From contig NZ_FOAB01000002.1 in assembly GCF_900109375.1 (NCBI RefSeq), forward strand, positions 310,001 to 374,000: 64,000 nucleotides of DNA. The letters run 5' to 3'. The stretch is from Aquimarina amphilecti. GTDB taxonomy: Bacteria; Bacteroidota; Bacteroidia; Flavobacteriales; Flavobacteriaceae. The translations under genes were made by a program, and so were the position numbers. Below, one piece after another: positions 1 to 8,327 of the stretch (within the stretch, counting starts at the first letter, position 1; each line of letters begins with the position of its first letter). The notes under the pieces were generated by a model that was given only the letters and a program-made list of their open reading frames with translations, was not told where the DNA came from and did no database searches.

Positions 1-75
1 AATAAAGCTTTGAAGACATGCAATTAAAATTTGTTGTAAACGTCTAAAGTACAAATTCAAATGCATACAATATTG

Positions 76-83
76 TACCTTTG
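76..83 (+). promoter_or_regulatory. -7 box of the hflX promoter
   Basis: TACCTTTG matches the Bacteroidota -7 consensus TAnnTTTG and lies 42 bp before the hflX start codon. I see no TTG at the usual -33 spacing of 19-21 bp, so only half of the promoter is supported. Confidence 0.5.
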
Positions 84-125
84 TAGATTAATTATAGAAA
101 TATATCGCTAGATAAATAGGCGCTG

Positions 126-1334
126 ATGATAGAAAAGGAAAAAACAGTATACGAAAAAGCAGTTTTAATAGGTATTATTACCAAAAATCAGGATGAAGAC
201 AAGTTAACTGAATTTTTGGATGAATTAGAATTCCTTACGTATACGGCTGGTGGAGAAGTGGTAAAACGATTTACCCAAAAAATGGATGTACCTAATCCTA
301 AAACCTTTATTGGATCTGGTAAAATGGAAGAAGTACTGGCATATGTAGAGCAACATGATATCGGAACGGTTGTTTTTGATGATGAATTAACGCCTGGACA
401 GCAACGTAATATTGAGCGTCTTCTAAAAGCTAAGATCATCGATAGAACCAATCTGATTTTGGATATTTTTGCACAACGAGCTCAGACAAGTTATGCCAGA
501 ACTCAGGTCGAGTTGGCACAATGTCAATATTATTTGCCAAGACTAACAGGTTTATGGACTCACTTAGAGCGTCAGCGAGGAGGTATTGGTATGCGTGGAC
601 CTGGTGAAACTGAGATTGAAACAGATAGAAGGATCGTAAGAGATCGTATTTCTTTATTGAAGAAAAAACTACTTACAATCGATAAACAAATGGCTACCCA
701 GCGGGGTAATCGTGGTAAAATGGTAAGAGTAGCACTAGTTGGGTATACGAACGTAGGTAAATCTACGTTGATGAACGTGATTGCTAAAAGTGATGTTTTT
801 GCAGAGAACAAACTTTTTGCGACTTTAGATACTACGGTAAGAAAAGTTGTTATTGGTAATCTTCCATTTTTATTAAGTGATACGGTTGGTTTTATTAGAA
901 AATTACCTACTCAACTAGTAGAAAGTTTTAAAAGTACGTTAGATGAGGTTAGAGAAGCTGATTTATTACTTCATGTAGTAGATATATCCCATCCTCAATT
1001 CGAGGATCATATAGATTCTGTGAGCAGGATTTTGGAAGAAATTGATAGTGTTGATAAACCAGTAATTATGGTTTTTAATAAGATTGATGCTTATGAACAC
1101 GAAACTATTGATGAAGATGACCTAACTACAGAAAAAACAGAAATTCATTATACCTTGGATGAATGGAAACAAACCTGGATGAGTAGGATAGGAGATAACG
1201 CTTTGTTTATATCTGCAATTAATAAAGAAAATATAGATACTTTTAGAAAAAGAGTGTATAAAGAGGTAAGAGATATACACGTAACTCGTTTTCCTTATAA
1301 TAACTTTTTGTATCCTGAATTTGTAGAGGAGTAA
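126..1334 (+). CDS. hflX: GTPase HflX
   Basis: Ribosome-associated GTPase of the OBG/HflX class, which in studied bacteria splits or rescues stalled 70S/50S ribosomes, notably under heat stress. The 402-residue protein has the HflX N-terminal domain (about 10-190) with the conserved GPGETEIETDRR stretch near 158-169. The G domain follows: G1 GYTNVGKS at 206-213, G3 DTVGF at 252-256 and G4 NKID at 318-321. A 60-residue C-terminal tail follows G4. The length is normal for the family. The ATG at 126 follows a -7 box at 76-83. The gene is convergent with the DUF3078 gene, with only 9 bp between them. The family assignment is secure; the stress role is taken from homologues. Confidence 0.96.
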   Translation: MIEKEKTVYEKAVLIGIITKNQDEDKLTEFLDELEFLTYTAGGEVVKRFTQKMDVPNPKTFIGSGKMEEVLAYVEQHDIGTVVFDDELTPGQQRNIERLLKAKIIDRTNLILDIFAQRAQTSYARTQVELAQCQYYLPRLTGLWTHLERQRGGIGMRGPGETEIETDRRIVRDRISLLKKKLLTIDKQMATQRGNRGKMVRVALVGYTNVGKSTLMNVIAKSDVFAENKLFATLDTTVRKVVIGNLPFLLSDTVGFIRKLPTQLVESFKSTLDEVREADLLLHVVDISHPQFEDHIDSVSRILEEIDSVDKPVIMVFNKIDAYEHETIDEDDLTTEKTEIHYTLDEWKQTWMSRIGDNALFISAINKENIDTFRKRVYKEVRDIHVTRFPYNNFLYPEFVEE

Positions 1335-1343
1335 TTATAGCTC

Positions 1344-2369
1344 TTAAAACTCATAGTTAAGTCCTAACCCAATTACCTCTCGTATCTGGAATCCACTTGC
1401 GGCATTATCATCATAAATTGCCTGAAATGCGAAACTCCCAGATATGTATTTGTTGACAACCAAATTTAGGTTTAATGTATAATCAATATCAACGTTATAA
1501 GGATCTTCAATATAATTGGAATACAGATTAAGAATATTTTCAACAGTTATATTTTTGATGATTTTAAACTTAGTATATGCTGCCAAAGATCCACCAAATT
1601 CAAATCGTGAATTTTTGCCAGCATCTACTCCAAAATAATCGCCGTCTACATAATCAGGAGTAGTTGTAAATTGATCATCTACAAAAATCATACGGGAAGT
1701 AACAGGAGCAATATTAAAGTTAAAATCATCACTCTTTTTCCAAAGTAATCCAGGACCAATCTGTATAAAAGCTGGAGAAAAGAAATGAGTTTCTTCAGTA
1801 CGTATAGTTTCGTCAGTATCTGGATCTTTAGTAAAACTATATCCTTTTGCAAATTGAGATCTAAAATTAATAAACAAAGAATAGTTCCAGTTGGTCTCTC
1901 CAATTCTTTGCCCTAATCGTGAGTTTAGTTCTATTCTATCATTCGTTTTTCGAGCAAAATTTTCTCCTTTTAGAAATGTAAGACCATAATCCGCTAAAAT
2001 TTTATTGTCCCAAGTAAGGCTGTTTTTTTTGTAATTGAATTCATAATTTAAAGCAGTATTACCTGCAATATTAGAAGTTCCACCTCCTTGCCAATCAAAA
2101 TTAAAGGCAGATTGATTAAAGAAAAATGAAAATTTACCAAATGATTTCCATCCCACATGTGGTTTTTTGACAGGCTTAGGGTTTAATTTTTTTAAGAGAT
2201 TGTTTAAAACAATAATGTTAAGCTCTTTAGTAGTATTTTGGAGTAAACTGTCTAACGATCTGGTCAAACGAACTTGGATAGAATCCAGTTGTTTTATTTC
2301 TTTCTTCTCTTGCCCACTTATATTGGAAAGAGAAACAAATAAAAAAATAAATAAAACAATCCTTCGCAT
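1344..2369 (-). CDS. DUF3078 family outer-membrane protein
   Basis: Predicted outer-membrane beta-barrel of the DUF3078 family, which is common in Bacteroidota and has no known function. A signal peptide (MRRIVLFIFLF to the NISGQ region) is followed by a charged linker, then repeated amphipathic strands. The protein ends in the aromatic ELGLNYEF-type C-terminus expected of outer-membrane barrels. An in-frame GTG at 2390 is rejected as the start because it overlaps the -7 box at 2390-2397. The ATG at 2369 gives 341 residues. It is the first of two DUF3078 genes within 3 kb, both on the minus strand, separated by a GNAT gene on the plus strand. The motif WKSFGKFSFFFNQSAFNFDWQ carries the family signature (W..G..S..F.Q..F.NW). 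Confidence 0.85.
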   Translation of the reverse strand: MRRIVLFIFLFVSLSNISGQEKKEIKQLDSIQVRLTRSLDSLLQNTTKELNIIVLNNLLKKLNPKPVKKPHVGWKSFGKFSFFFNQSAFNFDWQGGGTSNIAGNTALNYEFNYKKNSLTWDNKILADYGLTFLKGENFARKTNDRIELNSRLGQRIGETNWNYSLFINFRSQFAKGYSFTKDPDTDETIRTEETHFFSPAFIQIGPGLLWKKSDDFNFNIAPVTSRMIFVDDQFTTTPDYVDGDYFGVDAGKNSRFEFGGSLAAYTKFKIIKNITVENILNLYSNYIEDPYNVDIDYTLNLNLVVNKYISGSFAFQAIYDDNAASGFQIREVIGLGLNYEF

Positions 2370-2389
2370 GGTATAAACATAAATGGGCA

Positions 2390-2420
2390 CAAATATACTT
2401 TATGCATATAGCTTATTCAA
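2390..2420 (-). promoter_or_regulatory. Promoter of the first DUF3078 gene
   Basis: Read on the minus strand, TTG (2420-2418), a 20-bp spacer and TATATTTG (2397-2390) form a full Bacteroidota sigma-A promoter (TTG-N19-21-TAnnTTTG). Transcription should start near 2383, giving a short leader before the ATG at 2369. Confidence 0.75.
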
Positions 2421-2535
2421 ATCTGAATAATTTGAACTAAAAACGTATTTCGTAGATGGTGATTGTTATGATTAAAAAACTATTATTTTTTAAGATTAGT
2501 ATATATTTATTTAAAAATTATTCGGAAAAAATAAG

Positions 2536-2967
2536 ATGAACATAGAACTTATCAAAGCTAAAGATGAAGATATTGTTTTTTTATTACAGTTAAGAAAGCA
2601 AACAATGATTGAACATTTAGAAAAAGCAGGGTTGTTTTTATCAGAAGATCAACATCTAGCTAGAGTGAATTTTCATTTTGATAGTTCATATGTAATACAG
2701 CTAAATGAATCAAAAGTAGGTGTGCTTAAGTATTTAGATACTAATGGTGCAATAGAAATTCTTCAGCTTCAAATATTACCAGAATTTCAAGGAAAAGGAA
2801 TAGGTAAATATTTACTTAATCACATCATACAACTGTCTGATGATTTGAATAAAGTTGTTAGACTTAAAGTATTAAAAGAAAATCCAGCGAAGTTTTTATA
2901 TGAACGGAATGGTTTTAAAATTGTTGGAGAAGATCCATTTGAGTTTCATATGGAATTTGTACAATAA
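2536..2967 (+). CDS. GNAT family N-acetyltransferase
   Basis: Small acetyltransferase of the GNAT fold that would move an acetyl group from acetyl-CoA to an unknown amine. Of its 143 residues, LQILPEFQGKGIGKYLL forms beta-4 and the pyrophosphate-binding loop (QGKGIG at 85-90). FLYERNGFKIVGEDPFEFHM is the usual C-terminal strand region with the YxxxGF motif. No neighbour hints at the substrate. The gene ends in a strong bidirectional terminator shared with the convergent DUF3078 gene. The fold is clear; the substrate is not. Confidence 0.9.
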   Translation: MNIELIKAKDEDIVFLLQLRKQTMIEHLEKAGLFLSEDQHLARVNFHFDSSYVIQLNESKVGVLKYLDTNGAIEILQLQILPEFQGKGIGKYLLNHIIQLSDDLNKVVRLKVLKENPAKFLYERNGFKIVGEDPFEFHMEFVQ

Positions 2968-3003
2968 AAAAAGGATCAACTATATGCTAGATGATCCTTT
3001 TTT
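2966..3003. terminator. Bidirectional intrinsic terminator
   Basis: A 12-bp stem (2966-2977 with 2992-3003, AAAAAAGGATCA against its complement) and a 14-nt loop have an A-run on one side and a T-run on the other. It can therefore end both the GNAT gene (+) and the converging DUF3078 gene (-). Confidence 0.85.
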
Positions 3004-3024
3004 GTAAATATATTTTTATTTACT

Positions 3025-3972
3025 CTAGAAAGAGTAACTCAATCCAAGATTCCAGAAAGATTGTAACTCGTTATCAGTGTTTTCTAAAGTAGGAGTAACT
3101 GCTGGAGGAGGAACTGCTAAAGCCGCTTGTCCTAGCGCATAATTAAATGCCTCTTGTTTGTTTCCTCTAAGACCAAAATCAAACCCTACACCAATCGATT
3201 TCCATAAAGTATAAGAAAAAGAATTAGTCCAAGTCCAGTTAGAATAATCACCATCTTCATAACTTAAGAAAGCAGATAGGTTAGTTTTAAAGTTGATAGC
3301 TCCGATTTTACGAGTATAATCTGCAACTATTTTTGCACCAAGAGAAGACTCATATTCTGCTGCACCTTTACTAAACACAAAGTTATAGTTTAAAGGGTGT
3401 ACAACTACAATTAAATTGCTAATAGGAGTCCAAGTGATACCTACACCAAGATCTAAATATCCAGGGTCATTAAAATTATTTAAAACGGTAGTTCTATATT
3501 CTCCTAAAGTAGAAACTGCTAGAGTTTCAGTTAATTTATATCCAAATAAAGAAGAAATATTAAATACATCAGTTGATTCTCTAAAGCTATCATCATCAGT
3601 TGGGTCATCTTTATCATCTAGTTTTACCCAAGCAAGATTAACGTTAGCACTATTTCTCCAGAAATATTTGTCTTGTAATAAGTTAGCGTATGCGTTTACA
3701 GTAATACCAATAGTACCTGCGTCATTATTAGGAATTCCTTGCGAAAACCAATTGTTAAATCCCGAAAGACTTCCTCCGATGGTACCAAAAGCTCCAATTT
3801 TCCATCCTGGTAAAGCATCTATTTGCGATTGGATAGCATTAGCTCTTCCTTGGATAGCAGCAATAGAATCTTTTTTGGCTGATAATGTTGTTTTCAATTC
3901 TTCTTCTGTTTGTGCAAGACCAATTTGGATACCTGCTAATAGAAAGATAAACGTGAATACGATTTTTTTCAT
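3025..3972 (-). CDS. DUF3078 family outer-membrane protein
   Basis: Second DUF3078 protein of the window, 315 residues. The signal peptide is MKKIVFTFIFLLAGIQIGLAQ. A short heptad-like helical stretch (about 22-52) follows, then the family core starting at WKIGAFGTIGGSLSGFNNWFSQG. The barrel-like C-terminus ends in LGLSYSF. It is clearly a distant relative of the 1344-2369 product, with the same domain and same kind of C-terminus but little identity elsewhere. In Bacteroidota these proteins are predicted outer-membrane barrels without an assigned role. A -7 box (TACTTTTG) lies about 30 bp before the ATG. Confidence 0.88.
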   Translation of the reverse strand: MKKIVFTFIFLLAGIQIGLAQTEEELKTTLSAKKDSIAAIQGRANAIQSQIDALPGWKIGAFGTIGGSLSGFNNWFSQGIPNNDAGTIGITVNAYANLLQDKYFWRNSANVNLAWVKLDDKDDPTDDDSFRESTDVFNISSLFGYKLTETLAVSTLGEYRTTVLNNFNDPGYLDLGVGITWTPISNLIVVVHPLNYNFVFSKGAAEYESSLGAKIVADYTRKIGAINFKTNLSAFLSYEDGDYSNWTWTNSFSYTLWKSIGVGFDFGLRGNKQEAFNYALGQAALAVPPPAVTPTLENTDNELQSFWNLGLSYSF

Positions 3973-4003
3973 GATTATTAGTTTTAAGTAGATTGTTATA
4001 TAA

Positions 4004-4011
4004 CAAAAGTA
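4004..4011 (-). promoter_or_regulatory. -7 box of the second DUF3078 gene
   Basis: Read on the minus strand, TACTTTTG fits TAnnTTTG and lies about 30 bp upstream of the ATG at 3972. No TTG at -33 is seen at the normal spacing. Confidence 0.5.
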
Positions 4012-4165
4012 TTCTAAATTTATGAATTAACTTTTGTAAAACAAGTTCAAGATTTATGTAAAATTTTGCGTTGGCAAATATAAGTGAAGTAACGTTTTTC
4101 GATTTAATTCAATACAATTGGATATAGAATTTTCGACGAACGACATTTTTTTACGATGAAATGAG

Positions 4166-4675
4166 TTATTTTCGTTTGAAAAGAGGGACTGATGAACAAG
4201 CTTCGCCATACATGATACTTTTGGCAATAGGCTGTAATTTTTGAATAAGTGCTATATAGGCACTCTCTGGAACAGGTTTATTAGAACAACCTTTAATGAT
4301 TAGAAATTTGTCTTGATATTCTGAAACATCAAGTTCATCAATAATATGGGTAAAAAGGATAGTCTCTATATTCTCTAATGAGCCAACAACAACTTTTTTC
4401 GCAAAAGGAATTAACCTAGTTGTTAATAGAAGATAAGCCCAACCAGGAATGATTGCATCAGTAGAGCAGTGTAAGGCAATATATTTATTCTGATATTGGC
4501 TCCAATCGTGATTAGCTACGCTTTCTCTAAAATCTTTTTCTCGAAGAATAAAACCCTCAAAAAGCCAGTCTTTTATGTCAAATAAGATACGATCACCCTC
4601 TGGATAATAGTCTTCCAGATCAATGGTGATCAGTTTAGTGTTGTTAGCGACTCTATTGATAATTTCTTCTGCCAT
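4166..4675 (-). CDS. DUF2480 family protein
   Basis: Cytoplasmic protein of 169 residues belonging to DUF2480, a Bacteroidota family of unknown function. The N-terminal signature LITIDLEDYYPEGDRILFDIKDWLF-like region (residues 15-39) is typical. There is no signal peptide or membrane segment. It is the last gene of a sufE, SufT-like, DUF2480 operon, with a 20-bp gap to the preceding gene. That placement suggests a link to iron-sulfur cluster assembly, which is inference only. Cysteines occur in ALHCSTD, IKGCSNKP and GEACSSVP, but no known cluster-binding motif is seen. Confidence 0.85.
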   Translation of the reverse strand: MAEEIINRVANNTKLITIDLEDYYPEGDRILFDIKDWLFEGFILREKDFRESVANHDWSQYQNKYIALHCSTDAIIPGWAYLLLTTRLIPFAKKVVVGSLENIETILFTHIIDELDVSEYQDKFLIIKGCSNKPVPESAYIALIQKLQPIAKSIMYGEACSSVPLFKRK

Positions 4676-4695
4676 GGGTTAAAAGTTATTTGTTT

Positions 4696-5022
4696 TTAAA
4701 GCATGCCTAGTTCTAATTTTGCTTCTTCACTCATTAAATCTTGCGTCCAAGTAGGTTCGAATGTTAGTTCTAGTTCTACATCATTAACAGCGTCTAATGA
4801 TTTTACTTTTTCTTTTACTTCTTCTGGTAGAGATTCCGCAACAGGGCAATTAGGTGATGTTAATGTCATAAGGATTTTCACATCATAATCTTCATTTACA
4901 AAAACATCATATATTAACCCTAGTTCGTATATATCAACAGGAATTTCAGGGTCATAAATTGTTTTAAGTACTCTTACAATTTTTTCTCCAAGCTCTGTTG
5001 TATCTATATTAGTCTCGCTCAT
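4696..5022 (-). CDS. SufT-like DUF59/MIP18 family Fe-S assembly protein
   Basis: A 108-residue protein of the DUF59 (MIP18, SufT/PaaD-like) family. Such proteins help mature or deliver iron-sulfur clusters, and SufT is often encoded in suf operons. Visible motifs are the core DPEIPVDIYELGLIYDV (about 24-40) and the conserved cysteine motif TLTSPNCPVAESLP with Cys59. The C-terminal FEPTWTQDLMSEEAKLELGML is typical of the SufT type. It sits 52 bp after sufE and 20 bp before the DUF2480 gene, so the three are probably one transcript. The family is secure; a strict SufT role is inferred from context. Confidence 0.92.
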   Translation of the reverse strand: MSETNIDTTELGEKIVRVLKTIYDPEIPVDIYELGLIYDVFVNEDYDVKILMTLTSPNCPVAESLPEEVKEKVKSLDAVNDVELELTFEPTWTQDLMSEEAKLELGML

Positions 5023-5074
5023 AGTATATCTTTAGTCGTCTATAATTAACTTACCTTAAAAAGAGGCAGACGAA

Positions 5075-5497
5075 TTAATTTAGTTGCGTTTGGTATGCAA
5101 TTGCATACATTTTTAATTGTTTGATCATACTCACCAGTCCATTTGCTCTAGTTGGTGATAAATGTTCTTTTAAGCCTATTTCATCAATAAATGAAGTGTC
5201 AGCTTCTATAATATCCTTTGGGTGTTGACCAGAAAATACCCTAATCAGAATTGCAATAATACCTTTGGTAATAATAGCATCACTATCTGCAGTGAATTCA
5301 ATTTTTTCATCATTCATTTCTGCGTGTACCCACACTTTACTCTGACAACCTTTTATGATATTTTCATCAATTTTATATTTCTCTTCGATTAATGGAAGGG
5401 ATTTACCTAGGTCGATCATATACTCGTAGCGCTGCATCCAATCATCGAACATACCAAATTCATCAACAATCTCTTCCTGAAGTTTTTGTATTGACAT
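5075..5497 (-). CDS. sufE: SufE, sulfur acceptor for cysteine desulfurase
   Basis: SufE takes persulfide sulfur from SufS and passes it to the SufBCD scaffold. The 140-residue protein has the normal length and the acceptor motif IIKGCQSKVWV. Its Cys51 is at the same number as the active cysteine of E. coli SufE. LSPTRANGLVSMIKQLK near the C-terminus is also typical. It heads a three-gene operon with its own full promoter, although sufS ends only 94 bp upstream on the same strand. sufE can therefore be transcribed separately from sufS. Confidence 0.96.
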   Translation of the reverse strand: MSIQKLQEEIVDEFGMFDDWMQRYEYMIDLGKSLPLIEEKYKIDENIIKGCQSKVWVHAEMNDEKIEFTADSDAIITKGIIAILIRVFSGQHPKDIIEADTSFIDEIGLKEHLSPTRANGLVSMIKQLKMYAIAYQTQLN

Positions 5498-5515
5498 ATA
5501 CTTACAATTTTTTTA

Positions 5516-5546
5516 CAAAAATACAACAAGAATAGTTGCCATTCAA
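5516..5546 (-). promoter_or_regulatory. Promoter of the sufE operon
   Basis: On the minus strand, TTG (5546-5544), a 20-bp spacer and TATTTTTG (5523-5516) make a full TTG-N20-TAnnTTTG promoter. It lies between the end of sufS and the sufE ATG at 5497. Confidence 0.75.
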
Positions 5547-5591
5547 TACTTTCAGTTAATCATAAGATAGTATTAACTAATAGTGTATTTT

Positions 5592-6806
5592 TTAGGACAA
5601 CATCATTGTCGCTTTTTTCAAAGCAGCTACCAGAATATCTATTTCTTCTTTGGTATTGTAAAAAGAGAAAGAAGCACGAATTGTGCCTGGAATTTTATAA
5701 AAATCCATTATTGGTTGTGCGCAATGGTGTCCTGTACGGACCGCTACACCAAGTTTATCTACTATGGATCCAATATCATATGGATGAATAGCGCCTATAT
5801 TAAAGGAAATAACGGACGTTTTGTTTTTAGAAGTTCCATATATCTTTAATCCTTCTATTTCTAAAAGTTGCTGAGTTCCGTAGTCTAGTAATTCTTTTTC
5901 ATATTCAGCAATAGCATCAAAACCAATACCGTTCATATAGTCTAAAGCGACCCCGAAGGCTATACCACCACAAATATTCGGCGTTCCAGCTTCGAATTTA
6001 TGGGGAAGACCTGCATAAGTGGTTTTTTCAAAAGTTACTTGATCAATCATTTCACCACCACCTTGATAAGGAGGTAACTTATTAAGCCATTCTTCTTTTC
6101 CATATAACAATCCAACACCGGTAGGTCCACAAAGCTTATGAGCCGAAGCTACATAGAAATCTACATCAAGTTCCTGAATATTTGGTTTGATATGTGGACA
6201 AGATTGTGCACCGTCAATTAATACCGCTGCGCCCACTTGATGAGCTTTGTTTATAATTTTTTCTATAGGATTAATGGTTCCTAAAGCATTCGAAATATGA
6301 TTAGTAAAAACAAGTTTTGTTTTCTTAGAAAGTAATTGATCATAGACATCCATTAACAACTCTCCTTCTTCATTCATTGGGATTACTTTTAGAATAGCTC
6401 CTGTTCTTTCGCAAAGCATTTGCCAAGGAACTATGTTGGAGTGATGTTCTAAAGCCGAAACAATAATTTCGTCTCCTTTAGTAAGTAGATTAGTGAATCC
6501 AGTAGCCACGATATTAATACTGTGGGTAGTTCCAGAAGTTAGAATAATTTCATGAGGATGTGCAGCGTTAAAATGGTTTTGTACTTTTTTACGAGCAATC
6601 TCATATGCATCTGTTGCTTCTTGTGATAATGTATGTACACCACGATGAATATTTGCATTATAATTACTGTAGTAATCTACAATAGCATCTATTACTACTT
6701 GAGGAGTTTGTGATGTGGCTGCATTATCAAAATATACCAAGGGCTTCCCGTTTACTTCTCTTTTCAGAATAGGAAAATCTTCCCGTATTTTCTGTACATC
6801 TAGCAT
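5592..6806 (-). CDS. sufS: Cysteine desulfurase SufS
   Basis: PLP enzyme of the group II (SufS/CsdA) cysteine desulfurases. It converts cysteine to alanine and leaves a persulfide for SufE. An upstream TTG at 6824 is rejected because it lies in the -7 box at 6822-6829. The ATG at 6806 gives 404 residues starting MLDVQKIREDFPIL. The PLP lysine is in ASAHKLCGPTG (Lys224), and the catalytic cysteine is in RTGHHCAQP (Cys362) on the short group II loop. In many flavobacteria sufS directly follows sufD. Here two opposite-strand genes separate them and sufS has its own promoter region. Confidence 0.97.
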   Translation of the reverse strand: MLDVQKIREDFPILKREVNGKPLVYFDNAATSQTPQVVIDAIVDYYSNYNANIHRGVHTLSQEATDAYEIARKKVQNHFNAAHPHEIILTSGTTHSINIVATGFTNLLTKGDEIIVSALEHHSNIVPWQMLCERTGAILKVIPMNEEGELLMDVYDQLLSKKTKLVFTNHISNALGTINPIEKIINKAHQVGAAVLIDGAQSCPHIKPNIQELDVDFYVASAHKLCGPTGVGLLYGKEEWLNKLPPYQGGGEMIDQVTFEKTTYAGLPHKFEAGTPNICGGIAFGVALDYMNGIGFDAIAEYEKELLDYGTQQLLEIEGLKIYGTSKNKTSVISFNIGAIHPYDIGSIVDKLGVAVRTGHHCAQPIMDFYKIPGTIRASFSFYNTKEEIDILVAALKKATMMLS

Positions 6807-6821
6807 ATCAATTTCTTTCTG

Positions 6822-6829
6822 CAAAAATA
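6822..6829 (-). promoter_or_regulatory. -7 box of the sufS promoter
   Basis: TATTTTTG on the minus strand fits TAnnTTTG and lies 16 bp before the ATG at 6806. It overlaps the alternative TTG start, which argues for the ATG. No clear TTG is found at -33. Confidence 0.55.
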
Positions 6830-6884
6830 GGAACTATTTCTAAGTGATATTGTTTATTTTTAAAAGGATTTAACACTTTACACA

Positions 6885-8237
6885 ATGAAACGATTTAAAA
6901 AGATTTTAGGCTTTGTTTTTATAGGATTAATTGGATTCATAGTCATTGCTGTTTTTTGGAATTACCCTAAACTGACAATACTTTCCGGATACTCTGCTAA
7001 GAATATGGCTTCTTCTGTTTTTATTGGAAATCGTAGTGTAGAATTTACAGATAATAACGATAATAATTTTGCTCCAGTGCATCTAGCAGATGATGAGGTA
7101 GATATGACCGAAAAATCTGTAATTGCATCGGTTTTTGGATTGAATGAAAGAAAAGCTGTTTATAGAGAAGGGTTAGGAAGCGTAGTAATTGATGATGATT
7201 TTGATGAAAATGCGTCGTATTTGACTCCTAAAAGAAGCAAAGTTAAAACGAATTTACCTTTTCCATATGGTAGTTTATCACAAAAGGATACTGTTTTTAA
7301 TACTGTTGATTATCAAAAAATAGGATCTATAGTTACTTCTATTTTTGATAAAAAAGATGAAAATATACAAAAGACAAGAGCGGTTCTAGTGATACACAAA
7401 GATCAGATAATCGCAGAGAAATATGCGGATGGATATGATAAAAACTCGGTTTTATTAGGATGGTCAATGACTAAGAGTATTTTAGCTACTAACTATGGAA
7501 TATTACAAAAACAGGGTAGGATTAATATAAATCAGAAAGCTCCAATAGAAGAATGGCAAAATGATGAACGAAAAGAAATTACAATCAATAATTTGTTGCA
7601 AATGAATTGCGGTTTAGCATGGGATGAGGATTACGGATCTATTTCTGATGCAACAACAATGTTATACCTTGATCAAGATATGACAAAACCTCAGATTTAT
7701 AAAGAAGCTATTCACAAACCAAATGAATATTGGTATTATTCATCAGGTGTTTCTAATTTACTATCAGGTATTTTGAGAGGACATTTTGAGAGTTACCAAG
7801 AGTATCTTGATTTTCCGTACCGTGAATTTATTGATAAAATAGGAATGAATTCTATGCTTATAGAAACTGATATGGCGGGTAATTATGTGGGTTCTTCTTA
7901 TGCGTGGGCTACAGTTAGAGATTGGGCAAAATTTGGGTTGTTATATCTTCATAAAGGGAATTGGAATGGAGAACAAATTTTTAACCCTGAATGGGTTGAT
8001 TATGTTACTACTCCAACTGCAACCTCCGAAGGTGATTATGGAGGGCATTTTTGGTTAAATGCAGGAGGTTTTTATCCTGATGCTCCAAAAGACATGTATT
8101 CTGCTAATGGGTTTCAGGGACAACGTGTTTTTATTATTCCTTCTAAAGATTTAGTAATTGTACGATTTGGGTTGATTGGTGATGCAGGAGTAGATTTTAA
8201 TAGTTTTTTGAAGGAGATAGTAAGTAGTATAAACTAA
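6885..8237 (+). CDS. Class C beta-lactamase-related serine hydrolase
   Basis: Serine hydrolase of the beta-lactamase/penicillin-binding (class C, esterase or aminohexanoate-dimer-hydrolase-like) superfamily, 450 residues. An N-terminal membrane anchor (about 8-26) holds it in the inner membrane with the domain outside. The nucleophile motif is WSMTKS with Ser194 and Lys197. A YYSSGVSN segment stands where the second Tyr motif is expected, and a GGHFWLNAGG region lies near the C-terminus. True antibiotic hydrolysis cannot be read from this; peptide or ester hydrolysis is equally likely. It diverges from sufS and forms, with the next gene, the two-gene block that interrupts the suf cluster. Confidence 0.88.
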   Translation: MKRFKKILGFVFIGLIGFIVIAVFWNYPKLTILSGYSAKNMASSVFIGNRSVEFTDNNDNNFAPVHLADDEVDMTEKSVIASVFGLNERKAVYREGLGSVVIDDDFDENASYLTPKRSKVKTNLPFPYGSLSQKDTVFNTVDYQKIGSIVTSIFDKKDENIQKTRAVLVIHKDQIIAEKYADGYDKNSVLLGWSMTKSILATNYGILQKQGRININQKAPIEEWQNDERKEITINNLLQMNCGLAWDEDYGSISDATTMLYLDQDMTKPQIYKEAIHKPNEYWYYSSGVSNLLSGILRGHFESYQEYLDFPYREFIDKIGMNSMLIETDMAGNYVGSSYAWATVRDWAKFGLLYLHKGNWNGEQIFNPEWVDYVTTPTATSEGDYGGHFWLNAGGFYPDAPKDMYSANGFQGQRVFIIPSKDLVIVRFGLIGDAGVDFNSFLKEIVSSIN

Positions 8238-8327
8238 TAGAAATATTTTATATAAGTTGTTTAATAAAAAATAAATTATCACAATAATTCTTACGAGATT
8301 TATATCCAATAATTCTAAAAAACTATA

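Noticed and set aside
2370-2390. GTG start at 2390 for the first DUF3078 gene
   Set aside because: The codon overlaps the -7 box of a full promoter, so it cannot be in the message.
3416-3991. A 191-residue plus-strand open frame
   Set aside because: It lies antisense to the clear DUF3078 gene and reads as its shadow, with no domain of its own.
6885-8237. Antibiotic-resistance beta-lactamase
   Set aside because: Only the SxxK nucleophile region is convincing. The protein is membrane-anchored and longer than AmpC, and esterase or peptidase relatives share the same features.
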